A DNA stretch of 50,415 bases, taken from positions 1-50,415 of the forward strand of contig JAFRIS010000027.1 in NCBI GenBank assembly GCA_017432665.1, given 5' to 3'. How positions within the stretch are numbered: the first letter of the stretch is position 1; the number at the start of each line of letters is the position of its first letter. Position numbers and translations under genes: made by a program. Below, in pieces: positions 43,381 through 50,103 of the stretch. Under the pieces are notes generated by a model. It had not been told where the DNA came from. It was given only the letters and a program-made list of their open reading frames with translations, and did not search any database. Origin of the DNA: Bacilli bacterium. GTDB lineage: Bacteria; Bacillota_I; Bacilli_A; RF39; UBA660.

Positions 43381-44415
43381 ATGGGTGTATTAGATAAAAT
43401 TAAAAATGCTCTTTTTGAGGTAGAATATGTCGAAGTAGAAGAACCACCTAAGAAAGAAAAGAAAGTAAAAGCAAAAGAATCAAAAGAAGATAAGCCAATT
43501 GCTAAAAAGATAGTTTTACCTGGTAAGAAAGAGGACAAAGTTGAAGAAATAGAAGAGGAAGAATTATTAGATGAAGACTTTGAAATTAGACCAAAAGATG
43601 AAGTTGTAGTAAAAGAAAGCTTTAAATTAATGGATGATGATGATTTCAAAGTAGAAGATGATTATCCAGCTATTGATGAACCGGAAATAATTGAAGAAGA
43701 GCCAAAAGAAGAAGTTAAGCCAATTTATGAGGCATATCAAGAACCACAAGTTGAAAGTAAACCTGTGTATCAACAAGAAAAACTATATCCTGAGAATCGT
43801 GAAAACAAGCTTTATGGTATTGATAATTCATATAGTGTTCAAGCTCATCAATATGGTACTTATGAGAGATATGAAGAAAGGACTTATTTTAAACCAAGTC
43901 CAATCATTTCACCAATCTATGGTATCTTAGATAAGAATTATAAAAAAGAAGATGTTAAAGAAAAACAAGATCCTAAAGTAAGTTCATATACTAGAGGTAG
44001 AGTAAGTGTAGATGATATAAGAGATAAAGCTTATGGAAAACAAGAAGCACCAGAAGAAGAAACTAAATTTGAAACAGAAATTGAAGAAGATAAATTAATG
44101 GTGGATTTAAGTGATAAGGCAAAACCAGAAGTAAAAGAAATAACTGTAGGAGATGCTTTAGAATACTTCCAAGATTTAGGTTTAGAATACAATGTTGATT
44201 ATGTAGATGCTAGTGCTGAAAATAAGCCTAAAGAAGAACCTAAAAAAGAAGAAAAAGTAGAAAAGAAAGAAGAAGTAATTGAAAAACAACCTGAGGAACC
44301 TCAAAAAAATGAAGAAGTAGAAGAAATTAAAGAGGAAACAGCATTAGAAGAAACTTCGGGGGAAGATGATAATCTATTTGATTTAATTGATTCTATGTAT
44401 AAAGAAAATAGTTAG
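43381..44415 (+). CDS. Acidic, largely disordered cytoplasmic protein
   Basis: 344 residues, very rich in Glu and Lys. It begins MGVLDKIKNALFEVEYVEVEE, a short amphipathic helix that could bind a membrane or partner. The middle carries an ordered-looking motif FKPSPIISPIYGILDKNYKKED, and further on SYTRGRVSVDDIRDKAYG and EITVGDALEYFQDLGLEY, separated by low-complexity acidic segments. The end is a short hydrophobic helix (NLFDLIDSMYKE). I recall similar ISPIYG-type peptides in uncharacterised low-GC Gram-positive proteins, but no function. Likely a scaffold linking partners (inference). AGAGGTGA site; same operon as its neighbours. Confidence 0.75.
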   Translation: MGVLDKIKNALFEVEYVEVEEPPKKEKKVKAKESKEDKPIAKKIVLPGKKEDKVEEIEEEELLDEDFEIRPKDEVVVKESFKLMDDDDFKVEDDYPAIDEPEIIEEEPKEEVKPIYEAYQEPQVESKPVYQQEKLYPENRENKLYGIDNSYSVQAHQYGTYERYEERTYFKPSPIISPIYGILDKNYKKEDVKEKQDPKVSSYTRGRVSVDDIRDKAYGKQEAPEEETKFETEIEEDKLMVDLSDKAKPEVKEITVGDALEYFQDLGLEYNVDYVDASAENKPKEEPKKEEKVEKKEEVIEKQPEEPQKNEEVEEIKEETALEETSGEDDNLFDLIDSMYKENS

Positions 44416-44429
44416 AAAGGGGAACTAAG

Positions 44430-44723
44430 ATGGAAACATTAAATGCAGTATTGCCAATTCTACTATATATAGCTGCTATAGTACTATTAATAGTATTAAT
44501 AATTATAGGTATTAGAGTACTAGGTTTGTTAGATAGAGTAGATAAAGTAATTGAAGATGTAGAAGGAAAAGTTGAATCTGTTAATAATGCAATTACAACA
44601 ATGAATAAAGCAGTATCTGGAATTGCTAATATTAGTGATTCAGTAATTTTTGGAATCACTTCAGTTGCTTCTAAAGTATTTAATAAAAAACGAAAAGAAG
44701 AGGAGGATAAAGTATATGAGTAA
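44430..44723 (+). CDS. DUF948-type membrane protein
   Basis: 97 residues. One N-terminal transmembrane helix (about 8-30), then an amphipathic helical region DRVDKVIEDVEGKVESVNNAITTMNKAV and a basic end: the DUF948 layout. DUF948 genes often stand next to YtxH genes, as here, in stress-linked envelope operons of Bacillota. AAAGGGGAAC site; overlaps the YtxH gene by 8 bp. Confidence 0.83.
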   Translation: METLNAVLPILLYIAAIVLLIVLIIIGIRVLGLLDRVDKVIEDVEGKVESVNNAITTMNKAVSGIANISDSVIFGITSVASKVFNKKRKEEEDKVYE

Positions 44724-45114
44724 GAAAGGATTAGGAAAGTTCGCAATTGGAGCTGCTATTGGCGCAGGAATTGGATTATTATTCGCACCTAAAAAAGGTG
44801 AAGAAATGCGCAAAGAAGTAAAAGCTAAGTTGGATGAATTGCTAAAAAAAGTAGATGAAATCGATGCTGATGATGTTAAGAAAGAATTCGATGCTAAAGT
44901 AGAAGCGATTAAAGCTGAATTAAAAGATCTTGATAAAGAAAAAGCTTTAGATATAGCTAAAGAAAAAGGAAAAGAAGTAAAGAAACAAGCAGAAGAATTA
45001 GTTAAATTAGCTAAAGAAAAAGGAACTCCAGTTCTAAAAGAAAGCGCAGAAGATTTTTTAGAAACAGTAATTAAAGCATCTAAAGAAGCATTAAAGAAAT
45101 TAGATACAAAATAA
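44716..45114 (+). CDS. YtxH-domain protein
   Basis: 132 residues from the ATG at 44716, with GAGGAGGATAA upstream; a longer frame from 44650 has no such site. The start KKGLGKFAIGAAIGAGIGLLFAPKKGEEMRK is the YtxH signature (Gly-rich hydrophobic segment, then FAPKxGxExR). A long Lys/Glu helix follows (~45-132), suggesting a coiled coil below the membrane. Function is not settled; members respond to stress in Bacillus. Translationally coupled to the DUF948 gene. Confidence 0.9.
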   Translation: MSKKGLGKFAIGAAIGAGIGLLFAPKKGEEMRKEVKAKLDELLKKVDEIDADDVKKEFDAKVEAIKAELKDLDKEKALDIAKEKGKEVKKQAEELVKLAKEKGTPVLKESAEDFLETVIKASKEALKKLDTK

Positions 45115-45138
45115 AAGTCAATTATTGACTTTTTTTCT
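45111..45138 (+). terminator. Terminator of the lipoprotein-YtxH operon
   Basis: AAAAGTCAA (45113-45121), loop TTA, TTGACTTTT (45125-45133), then T run. Its 3' arm contains the -35 box of the tyrS leader promoter. Confidence 0.88.
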
Positions 45139-45152
45139 TTATATGATAAGAT
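45125..45152 (+). promoter_or_regulatory. Promoter of the tyrosine T-box transcript
   Basis: TTGACT (45125-45130), 16-bp spacer, TAAGAT (45147-45152) preceded by TGA. The -35 is part of the upstream terminator stem. Confidence 0.65.
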
Positions 45153-45158
45153 ATATAT

Positions 45159-45363
45159 GTATTTTCGATGAAGGAATACCAGTAGTAAAATAATATATTG
45201 ATAGAGAGTTAACGTTAGGTGAAAGTTAATAATAGTTATTTTATGAATTACATATTCTAGAGAAAAACGTTTGTCGCGTTAAGACATTAAAGAGCATGTT
45301 AAACATGAATTAAGGTGGTACCGCGAATAATTCGTCCTTATGGATAGATTATTCGTTTTTTTT
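45159..45363 (+). promoter_or_regulatory. Tyrosine-specific T-box leader
   Basis: Stem I base GAATA pairs with TATTC; the specifier TAC (Tyr, 45249-45251) is followed by A. AGAGAGTT is in stem I. The T-box sequence AAGGTGGTACCGCG is at 45312-45325, and the terminator pairs 45324-45337 with 45342-45355 before eight T. Uncharged tRNA-Tyr should promote read-through into tyrS. Confidence 0.94.
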
Positions 45364-45397
45364 AGAGTACTAAATAAGAATTAGAGGAGGAAAGAAA

Positions 45398-46624
45398 ATG
45401 ACAGTATACGAAGACTTAGTATGGAGAGGACTAATTCAAGAAATAAGTAGTCCAGAATTAATTGACAAATTAAATAATGGGAAGATAACTTTTTATATAG
45501 GAACAGATCCAACCGCAGATTCTATGCACATAGGACATTATTCATCATTTTTAATATGTAAAAGGCTTGCTAAAGCAGGTCATAGACCATTGTTATTAGT
45601 AGGAGGAGCTACTGGATTAATAGGTGATCCTAAACCAAGTGCTGAACGTCCATTGATAACAAAAGAAGAAGTAGAAAATAATATTAAAGGTTTAACTAAA
45701 CAGGCAAAGAAAATCTTTGGATTTGAGGTTGTTAATAACTGGGATTGGACTAAAGATGTTAATATTTGTGATTTCTTAAGAGATTATGGTAAGTATTTTA
45801 ATGTTAATTACATGCTTGCTAAAGATCATGTTAAATCACGTATGGATGTAGGTATTACATATGCAGAATTCTCATATATGTTACTACAAGCAATGGACTT
45901 CTATTACTTATTTAAAGAGTATGATTGTGAATTACAAGTAGCTGGTTCTGATCAATGGGGTAATATAACTGCTGGTATAGAATTAATTAGAAAAAAATTA
46001 GATAAAGAAGCTTATGGTATGGTTATGCCACTTGTTACTGATTCACATGGTAATAAATTTGGCAAAACTGAAGGTAATGCTTTATGGTTAGATGAAAATA
46101 AAACTTCATCATATGAATTCTATCAATATTTAATTAATTTAGAAGATTGTATGATTATTGATTATCTAAAATACTTTACATTCCTATCTAAAGAAGAAAT
46201 AGAAGCAATTGAGAAAGAAAATAAAGAGCATCCAGAAAAGAGAATTGCTCATAAAGCATTAGCTCATGAAATAATTACTGATATTCATAGTGAAGAAAGT
46301 TATCAAGAAGCAGTTAAAATATCTGAAGCATTATTCAGTGGAGATATTAAAAGTTTTAATGCTAAAGAAGTTGAAATGGCATTTGGAGGATTAACTCCAT
46401 TTGAAGTAACTGAAGATAAAAACATTGTTGATTTATTAGTAGATGGAGAAGTATGCTCTAGTAAGAGAGAAGCACGCGAATTCATTAATAATGGATCAAT
46501 TACACTAAACGGTGAAAAAATAACTGATCTAGAATTTGTTATGAGCAAAGATAAATGTATTGAGAATAAATACATAGTTATTAGAAGAGGTAAAAAGAAA
46601 TACTTCATCGGCGAATATAAATAA
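45398..46624 (+). CDS. tyrS: Tyrosyl-tRNA synthetase
   Basis: 408 residues. HIGH appears as ADSMHIGHYSSF (about 45-48), KMSKS as GNKFGKTEGNALW, and YMLLQAMDFYYL and GSDQWGNI mark the tyrosine pocket. A C-terminal S4-like RNA-binding domain is present (VDGEVCSSKREAREFINNGSI). It charges tRNA-Tyr. TAGAGGAGG precedes the ATG 35 bp after the T-box terminator, so expression depends on tRNA-Tyr charging. Confidence 0.98.
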   Translation: MTVYEDLVWRGLIQEISSPELIDKLNNGKITFYIGTDPTADSMHIGHYSSFLICKRLAKAGHRPLLLVGGATGLIGDPKPSAERPLITKEEVENNIKGLTKQAKKIFGFEVVNNWDWTKDVNICDFLRDYGKYFNVNYMLAKDHVKSRMDVGITYAEFSYMLLQAMDFYYLFKEYDCELQVAGSDQWGNITAGIELIRKKLDKEAYGMVMPLVTDSHGNKFGKTEGNALWLDENKTSSYEFYQYLINLEDCMIIDYLKYFTFLSKEEIEAIEKENKEHPEKRIAHKALAHEIITDIHSEESYQEAVKISEALFSGDIKSFNAKEVEMAFGGLTPFEVTEDKNIVDLLVDGEVCSSKREAREFINNGSITLNGEKITDLEFVMSKDKCIENKYIVIRRGKKKYFIGEYK

Positions 46625-46626
46625 AA

Positions 46627-46662
46627 ATAAAGAAAATATTAATAATAATATTTTCTTTTTTG
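46627..46662 (+). terminator. Terminator of tyrS
   Basis: AAAGAAAATATT (about 46629-46640) pairs with AATATTTTCTTT and is followed by T. Confidence 0.85.
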
Positions 46663-46671
46663 ATGTATTTT

Positions 46672-46680
46672 TGATAGAAT
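46672..46680 (+). promoter_or_regulatory. Promoter of the beta-propeller gene
   Basis: TGATAGAAT: extended -10 (hexamer 46675-46680); the -35 position is in T-rich terminator sequence. Confidence 0.5.
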
Positions 46681-46704
46681 TAAATATAGATAGGAGGCTG
46701 TCAT

Positions 46705-47925
46705 ATGAGTAAGAGAAGCAATAAAAGAATGTTACAAAGAGTTAAACTAATTACTATAATATGCGCAATTATCTTATTCATAGAGATATGCTTTGTATTA
46801 TATTCTATCTTCTTTAGAAATAAAGAATCATTATATTTTGATGGTATCAATGCTGTTATAAGTAATGATTCATATTATGTTACTGTTGGTAGTAATAATG
46901 ATAACGATAATCACTATGAAAAAGCTAAGATATCTAAGTATGATAAGAAAAAGAACAAGACTTTTGAAAAATTATATAATACAGGCTACAATAGCGCTTT
47001 CTTTGGAGTTGCTTTTGATAATAATAGTATAGTCGCAGTAGGTAGTTATGAAAAAGAATTAGAAGATCATAAAAACTCCGTTAGAAAAGCTTTAATAGTT
47101 AAATATGATTCAGCAGGTGACATAGAGTTTTCTAGAGATTTTGAATTGTTGGATAATTCTAAATTTACTTCTATTGTTAAAGTAAATGATGGCTACTTAG
47201 TAACTGGTCAAAGTGTTTATATGAATACTAAAGTTGGTAATAAAAAAGGTGGAGCTATTTTAGTTAAATATGATACTGAGGGTAATTTACTATGGAATAA
47301 ATCATATGGTAGTAGTAAGAATGCTATATTTAATGATTTACTAGTAGTAAATAATAATATTTATACTGTTGGTACTGATGATAACTATGTGGGTATTCTT
47401 TGTAAGTATGATTTAGAAGGTAATCTAGTTACTTATAATGATTTTAAATCTACTGATGAAGTAGGTTTTAGTGGAATAATTACTTTAGATGATAAAATCT
47501 ATATCAGTGGTGCTGAAAGAGTAGGAAAAAATAAAACTAATGGTATGATAGTAGAATATGATTATGATTGTACTTATTTAAAACAAGTATCTTATAAACC
47601 TGAGGGATCTGCTCGCTATAATAAATTAATGATTGATAAAGATAATAATATTATTGCAATAGGTATTAAAACAAGTACTAAGAAATCTAATAGTAGAACA
47701 GTAAGTGATATTAATTATGATGGAGTTATAGGTAAATATAATTCTGATTTAAAAGAGGTTGCTGTAACTAGTTATGGCGATGATAGAGACGATTATTTTA
47801 CTGATGTTATCTTAGATATTAAAGATTATTTAATAGTAGGTTATTCTTCTTATGAAGATGGAAGTTATCTAAGTAAATTTATCAGATATAGTAATGCTTT
47901 AAAAGTATTGGAGGTAGATTCATGA
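46705..47925 (+). CDS. Membrane-anchored beta-propeller-like protein
   Basis: 406 residues. Basic start, one transmembrane helix (about 13-34), then about six repeats of ~50 residues with the pattern (I/V)xVGxxxx...ALIVKYDxxGDIxFxRDF, LVKYDTEGNLLWNKSYG, LCKYDLEGNLVTYNDF, IVEYDYDCTYLKQVSY and IGKYNSDLKEVAVTSYG. Such Kelch/PQQ-like blades occur in secreted delta-60 or SBBP-type propellers. It faces outward; ligand unknown. TAGGAGG site. It overlaps the histidine phosphatase gene by 4 bp (ATGA). Confidence 0.85.
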   Translation: MSKRSNKRMLQRVKLITIICAIILFIEICFVLYSIFFRNKESLYFDGINAVISNDSYYVTVGSNNDNDNHYEKAKISKYDKKKNKTFEKLYNTGYNSAFFGVAFDNNSIVAVGSYEKELEDHKNSVRKALIVKYDSAGDIEFSRDFELLDNSKFTSIVKVNDGYLVTGQSVYMNTKVGNKKGGAILVKYDTEGNLLWNKSYGSSKNAIFNDLLVVNNNIYTVGTDDNYVGILCKYDLEGNLVTYNDFKSTDEVGFSGIITLDDKIYISGAERVGKNKTNGMIVEYDYDCTYLKQVSYKPEGSARYNKLMIDKDNNIIAIGIKTSTKKSNSRTVSDINYDGVIGKYNSDLKEVAVTSYGDDRDDYFTDVILDIKDYLIVGYSSYEDGSYLSKFIRYSNALKVLEVDS

Positions 47926-48458
47926 AAATAACTTTAGTACGTCATGGATTAACTGATGATAATGAAAAAGGTATTATGCAAGGTAGAAGAAATGTCTTAA
48001 TGAATGATACTGGTAGAAGACAATGCCAAATGTTAAGATTGAGACTAGAAAAAGAACATTTTGACTACTGTTATATGTCACCACTTACTAGGACAGTTGA
48101 AACAGCAATGATTCTAATAGGTGATAAAGTTGAAATGATTCCTGATCAAAGACTTTTAGAAAGAGATATGGGAGAATTAGATGGTAAACCTAGAGAAATG
48201 TATAATGCCTATAAATATTGGGATTATGATTTAAATAAAGATGATCGTGGAGTAGAACCAGTACAAAGTGTTATTAAAAGATGTGAAGAATTTCTTAATT
48301 ACTTAAAAGAAAAGTATACTGATGAATCAATATTAATAGTTACTCATCAAGCCCCATATAGAGCACTAAGATTATTAATTAAAGGTAAAGAACTAAAAGG
48401 CAATCTAATAGATAGTATGATTAATAATTGTTCTTATGAAACATTTGAAATAAAATAG
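47922..48458 (+). CDS. Histidine phosphatase superfamily (phosphoglycerate mutase-like) protein
   Basis: 178 residues. ITLVRHGLTDDNEKGIMQGRRNVLMNDTG gives the RHG core with phospho-acceptor His8. SPLTRTVETA carries the conserved Arg, LLERDMGELDGK the acidic residue and LIVTHQAPYRAL the second His. Members hydrolyse phosphate esters in many pathways; substrate not readable. It is cytoplasmic, although translationally coupled (ATGA) to the exported propeller gene. Confidence 0.92.
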   Translation: MKITLVRHGLTDDNEKGIMQGRRNVLMNDTGRRQCQMLRLRLEKEHFDYCYMSPLTRTVETAMILIGDKVEMIPDQRLLERDMGELDGKPREMYNAYKYWDYDLNKDDRGVEPVQSVIKRCEEFLNYLKEKYTDESILIVTHQAPYRALRLLIKGKELKGNLIDSMINNCSYETFEIK

Positions 48459-48478
48459 AGGAGTAATCTTCTTTTTTA
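48457..48478 (+). terminator. Weak terminator after the histidine phosphatase gene
   Basis: GAGGA (48458-48462), tetraloop GTAA, TCTTC (48467-48471; one G-U pair), then T run. Confidence 0.5.
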
Positions 48479-48507
48479 TTGAACAAAAAGCAAATTCACT
48501 GTATACT
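48479..48507 (+). promoter_or_regulatory. Promoter of the DUF6273 gene
   Basis: TTGAAC (48479-48484), 17-bp spacer, TATACT (48502-48507). Confidence 0.8.
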
Positions 48508-48527
48508 TGTATTATAGGAGAATAGAT

Positions 48528-49826
48528 ATGGTAATAGATAAAGATAACATAAAAATTCTTTTAATTATTTTAATACTAGGACTAGGTCTAGGATATGCTT
48601 ATATTAATAGTGACTTAAATATTAATGGAACAGCTCAAGTAAATAGTGCTAACTGGGATGTACATTGGGCTAATATTCAAGTTACTAATGGATCTGTATC
48701 AGGAACAAATGTAGTTACAGCACCAACTATATCAAATAGTACTACAGTAAATTACTCAATCATATTAAATACACCAGGAGATTATTATGAGTTCACAGTA
48801 GATGCAGTAAATGGTGGAAGTATAGATGCCATGATAGATTCAATAGATTCTAAGTTGAATGGAGCGACTATTACTGTACTGCCAGATTATTTAAACTATA
48901 CAGTAACATATTCTGATGGAGTAGAGTTAGCACCAAATCATCAATTGCTACATAATACAACAGAGACATATAAAGTAAGAATAGAGTACAGAACAGATAT
49001 AAATGCTAATCAATTACCAGCAACTAATCAAACATTAAGTCTACAATTTACAGTAACATATAGGCAAGCTACTGATGCTGCAGTTGCAGTTGATCATTCA
49101 TTTAATGGACACTCATGGGAAACAATAATAAATAATGTTCATTCAGGAAATACAAATAATTATAATATAGGAGATACAAAGACAGTAGATATGGGGAGTT
49201 TAGGAACACATACCTTAAGAATAGCAAACAAATCAACACCAAGCGAATGTAGTACAACAGGATTCTCACAAACAGCATGTGGTTTTGTATTAGAATTTGC
49301 CGATATAATTACAACTCATATAATGAATCCATATGCCCAAAGTGGAAATGTAGATGGTGATGGAAATAGAGGCGGCTGGCCAGCAAGTGAAATGAGGACC
49401 TATGTAAATAGTAATATATATAATGCTCTTCCGGAGCAACTAAGAAATGGAATAATAAATACAACAGTAGTGTCAGGGTACGGAAGCAATGATTCAGCAA
49501 ACTTCACCTCAACAGATAAACTATATTTATTATCGACACATGAAGTATGGGAAGATGTAGATGGAAATACAAGTGTTGGGATAGATTATTATGATACAGC
49601 ATATAATAATACAAGACAATTGGATTATTATAGTTCACAAAGCGTAACAACATCAAATTACTCAGGAGCAATTAAGAAAAGAAATGGTTCAAATTCTTTG
49701 TGGTGGCTGCGTTCGGCTAATTCTAACAATTACTTCATTTTCTTCGGTTTGGACAGCGACGGTAACCGAGTCAACCGCACTTCTGCTAATCCTAATGGGG
49801 TTTCACCAGCTTTCCGAATTGGATAA
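48528..49826 (+). CDS. DUF6273 surface protein with hypervariable-looking C-terminus
   Basis: 432 residues from the ATG at 48528 (TAGGAGAAT upstream). A hydrophobic segment (about 9-25) ends LGLGYAYINSDLNINGTAQV, as in the 6315 protein and SipW/TasA-like exports. A beta-sandwich (~30-190) follows, then a DUF6273-type domain: YNIGDTKTVDMGSLG, GGWPASEMRTYVNSNIYNALP, TSTDKLYLLSTHEVW and SLWWLRSAN, ending GVSPAFRIG. DUF6273 is thought to have a C-type-lectin-like fold used for binding. The last ~42 codons have unlike codon use (C-ending, 48 of 100 bases GC at 49701-49800 against 33 of 100 at 49501-49600), as in the variable region of a retroelement-diversified gene. No reverse transcriptase is in the window. 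Confidence 0.83.
   Translation: MVIDKDNIKILLIILILGLGLGYAYINSDLNINGTAQVNSANWDVHWANIQVTNGSVSGTNVVTAPTISNSTTVNYSIILNTPGDYYEFTVDAVNGGSIDAMIDSIDSKLNGATITVLPDYLNYTVTYSDGVELAPNHQLLHNTTETYKVRIEYRTDINANQLPATNQTLSLQFTVTYRQATDAAVAVDHSFNGHSWETIINNVHSGNTNNYNIGDTKTVDMGSLGTHTLRIANKSTPSECSTTGFSQTACGFVLEFADIITTHIMNPYAQSGNVDGDGNRGGWPASEMRTYVNSNIYNALPEQLRNGIINTTVVSGYGSNDSANFTSTDKLYLLSTHEVWEDVDGNTSVGIDYYDTAYNNTRQLDYYSSQSVTTSNYSGAIKKRNGSNSLWWLRSANSNNYFIFFGLDSDGNRVNRTSANPNGVSPAFRIG
49701..49823 (+). other. Candidate diversity-generating retroelement variable region
   Basis: It spans WWLRS to the end of the DUF6273 protein. Of the 19 codons from 49731 to 49787, eleven end in C (TAC, TTC x3, GAC x2, AGC, AAC x2, GTC, CGC), and all eleven can come from AAC by changing adenines only, the known mutation pattern of these retroelements. 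The flanks (TGGTGGCTGCGTTCGGCT and GTTTCACCAGCTTTCCGAAT) are A-poor, as expected for constant parts. Template repeat and reverse transcriptase would have to be elsewhere in the genome. Confidence 0.5.
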
Positions 49827-49894
49827 AAATGCAAAGTGCTGTAAAGTATAGGACTAAAGAATATAAAGAAAGAAGTAGGAATAATTCCGACTGA

Positions 49895-49949
49895 ACTATT
49901 TTGGAAAAAGGCACTCTTCGGCTAAGTCCGAAGATGGCGACAAAATAGT
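49895..49949 (+). repeat. Nested inverted repeat downstream of the variable region
   Basis: The outer arms ACTATTTTG (49895-49903) and CAAAATAGT (49941-49949) enclose an inner hairpin TCTTCGG (49915-49921), loop CTAAGT, CCGAAGA (49928-49934). No T run follows, so it is not a simple terminator. It lies ~70 bp after the DUF6273 stop in the 277-bp gap before mscL. The only other things seen in this gap are a terminator and the mscL promoter. Confidence 0.75.
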
Positions 49950-49996
49950 GAAAGTTAAGAAAAAATCCGAACAAAGTGAGGATTAAATAAATAAAA

Positions 49997-50032
49997 GAAA
50001 ACTAAGCTGTTTTTCTGACACTTAGTTTTTTT
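49997..50032 (+). terminator. Terminator of the DUF6273 transcript
   Basis: AAAACTAAG pairs with CTTAGTTTT (50021-50029), with an inner TGT/ACA pairing in the loop, then T run. The transcript therefore includes the nested inverted repeat. Confidence 0.8.
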
Positions 50033-50052
50033 GTTGATAAATAACATTTTTC

Positions 50053-50080
50053 TTGCAAAACAAGCAAAAATGGTTATAAT
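50053..50080 (+). promoter_or_regulatory. Promoter of mscL
   Basis: TTGCAA (50053-50058), 16-bp spacer, TATAAT (50075-50080). Confidence 0.75.
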
Positions 50081-50103
50081 ATAAGTCAAAAGGAGTGAAA
50101 TGT

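Noticed and set aside
46660..46665. TTGATG as -35 of the beta-propeller gene
   Set aside because: It is only 9 bp from TAGAAT, too close for a sigma-A promoter.
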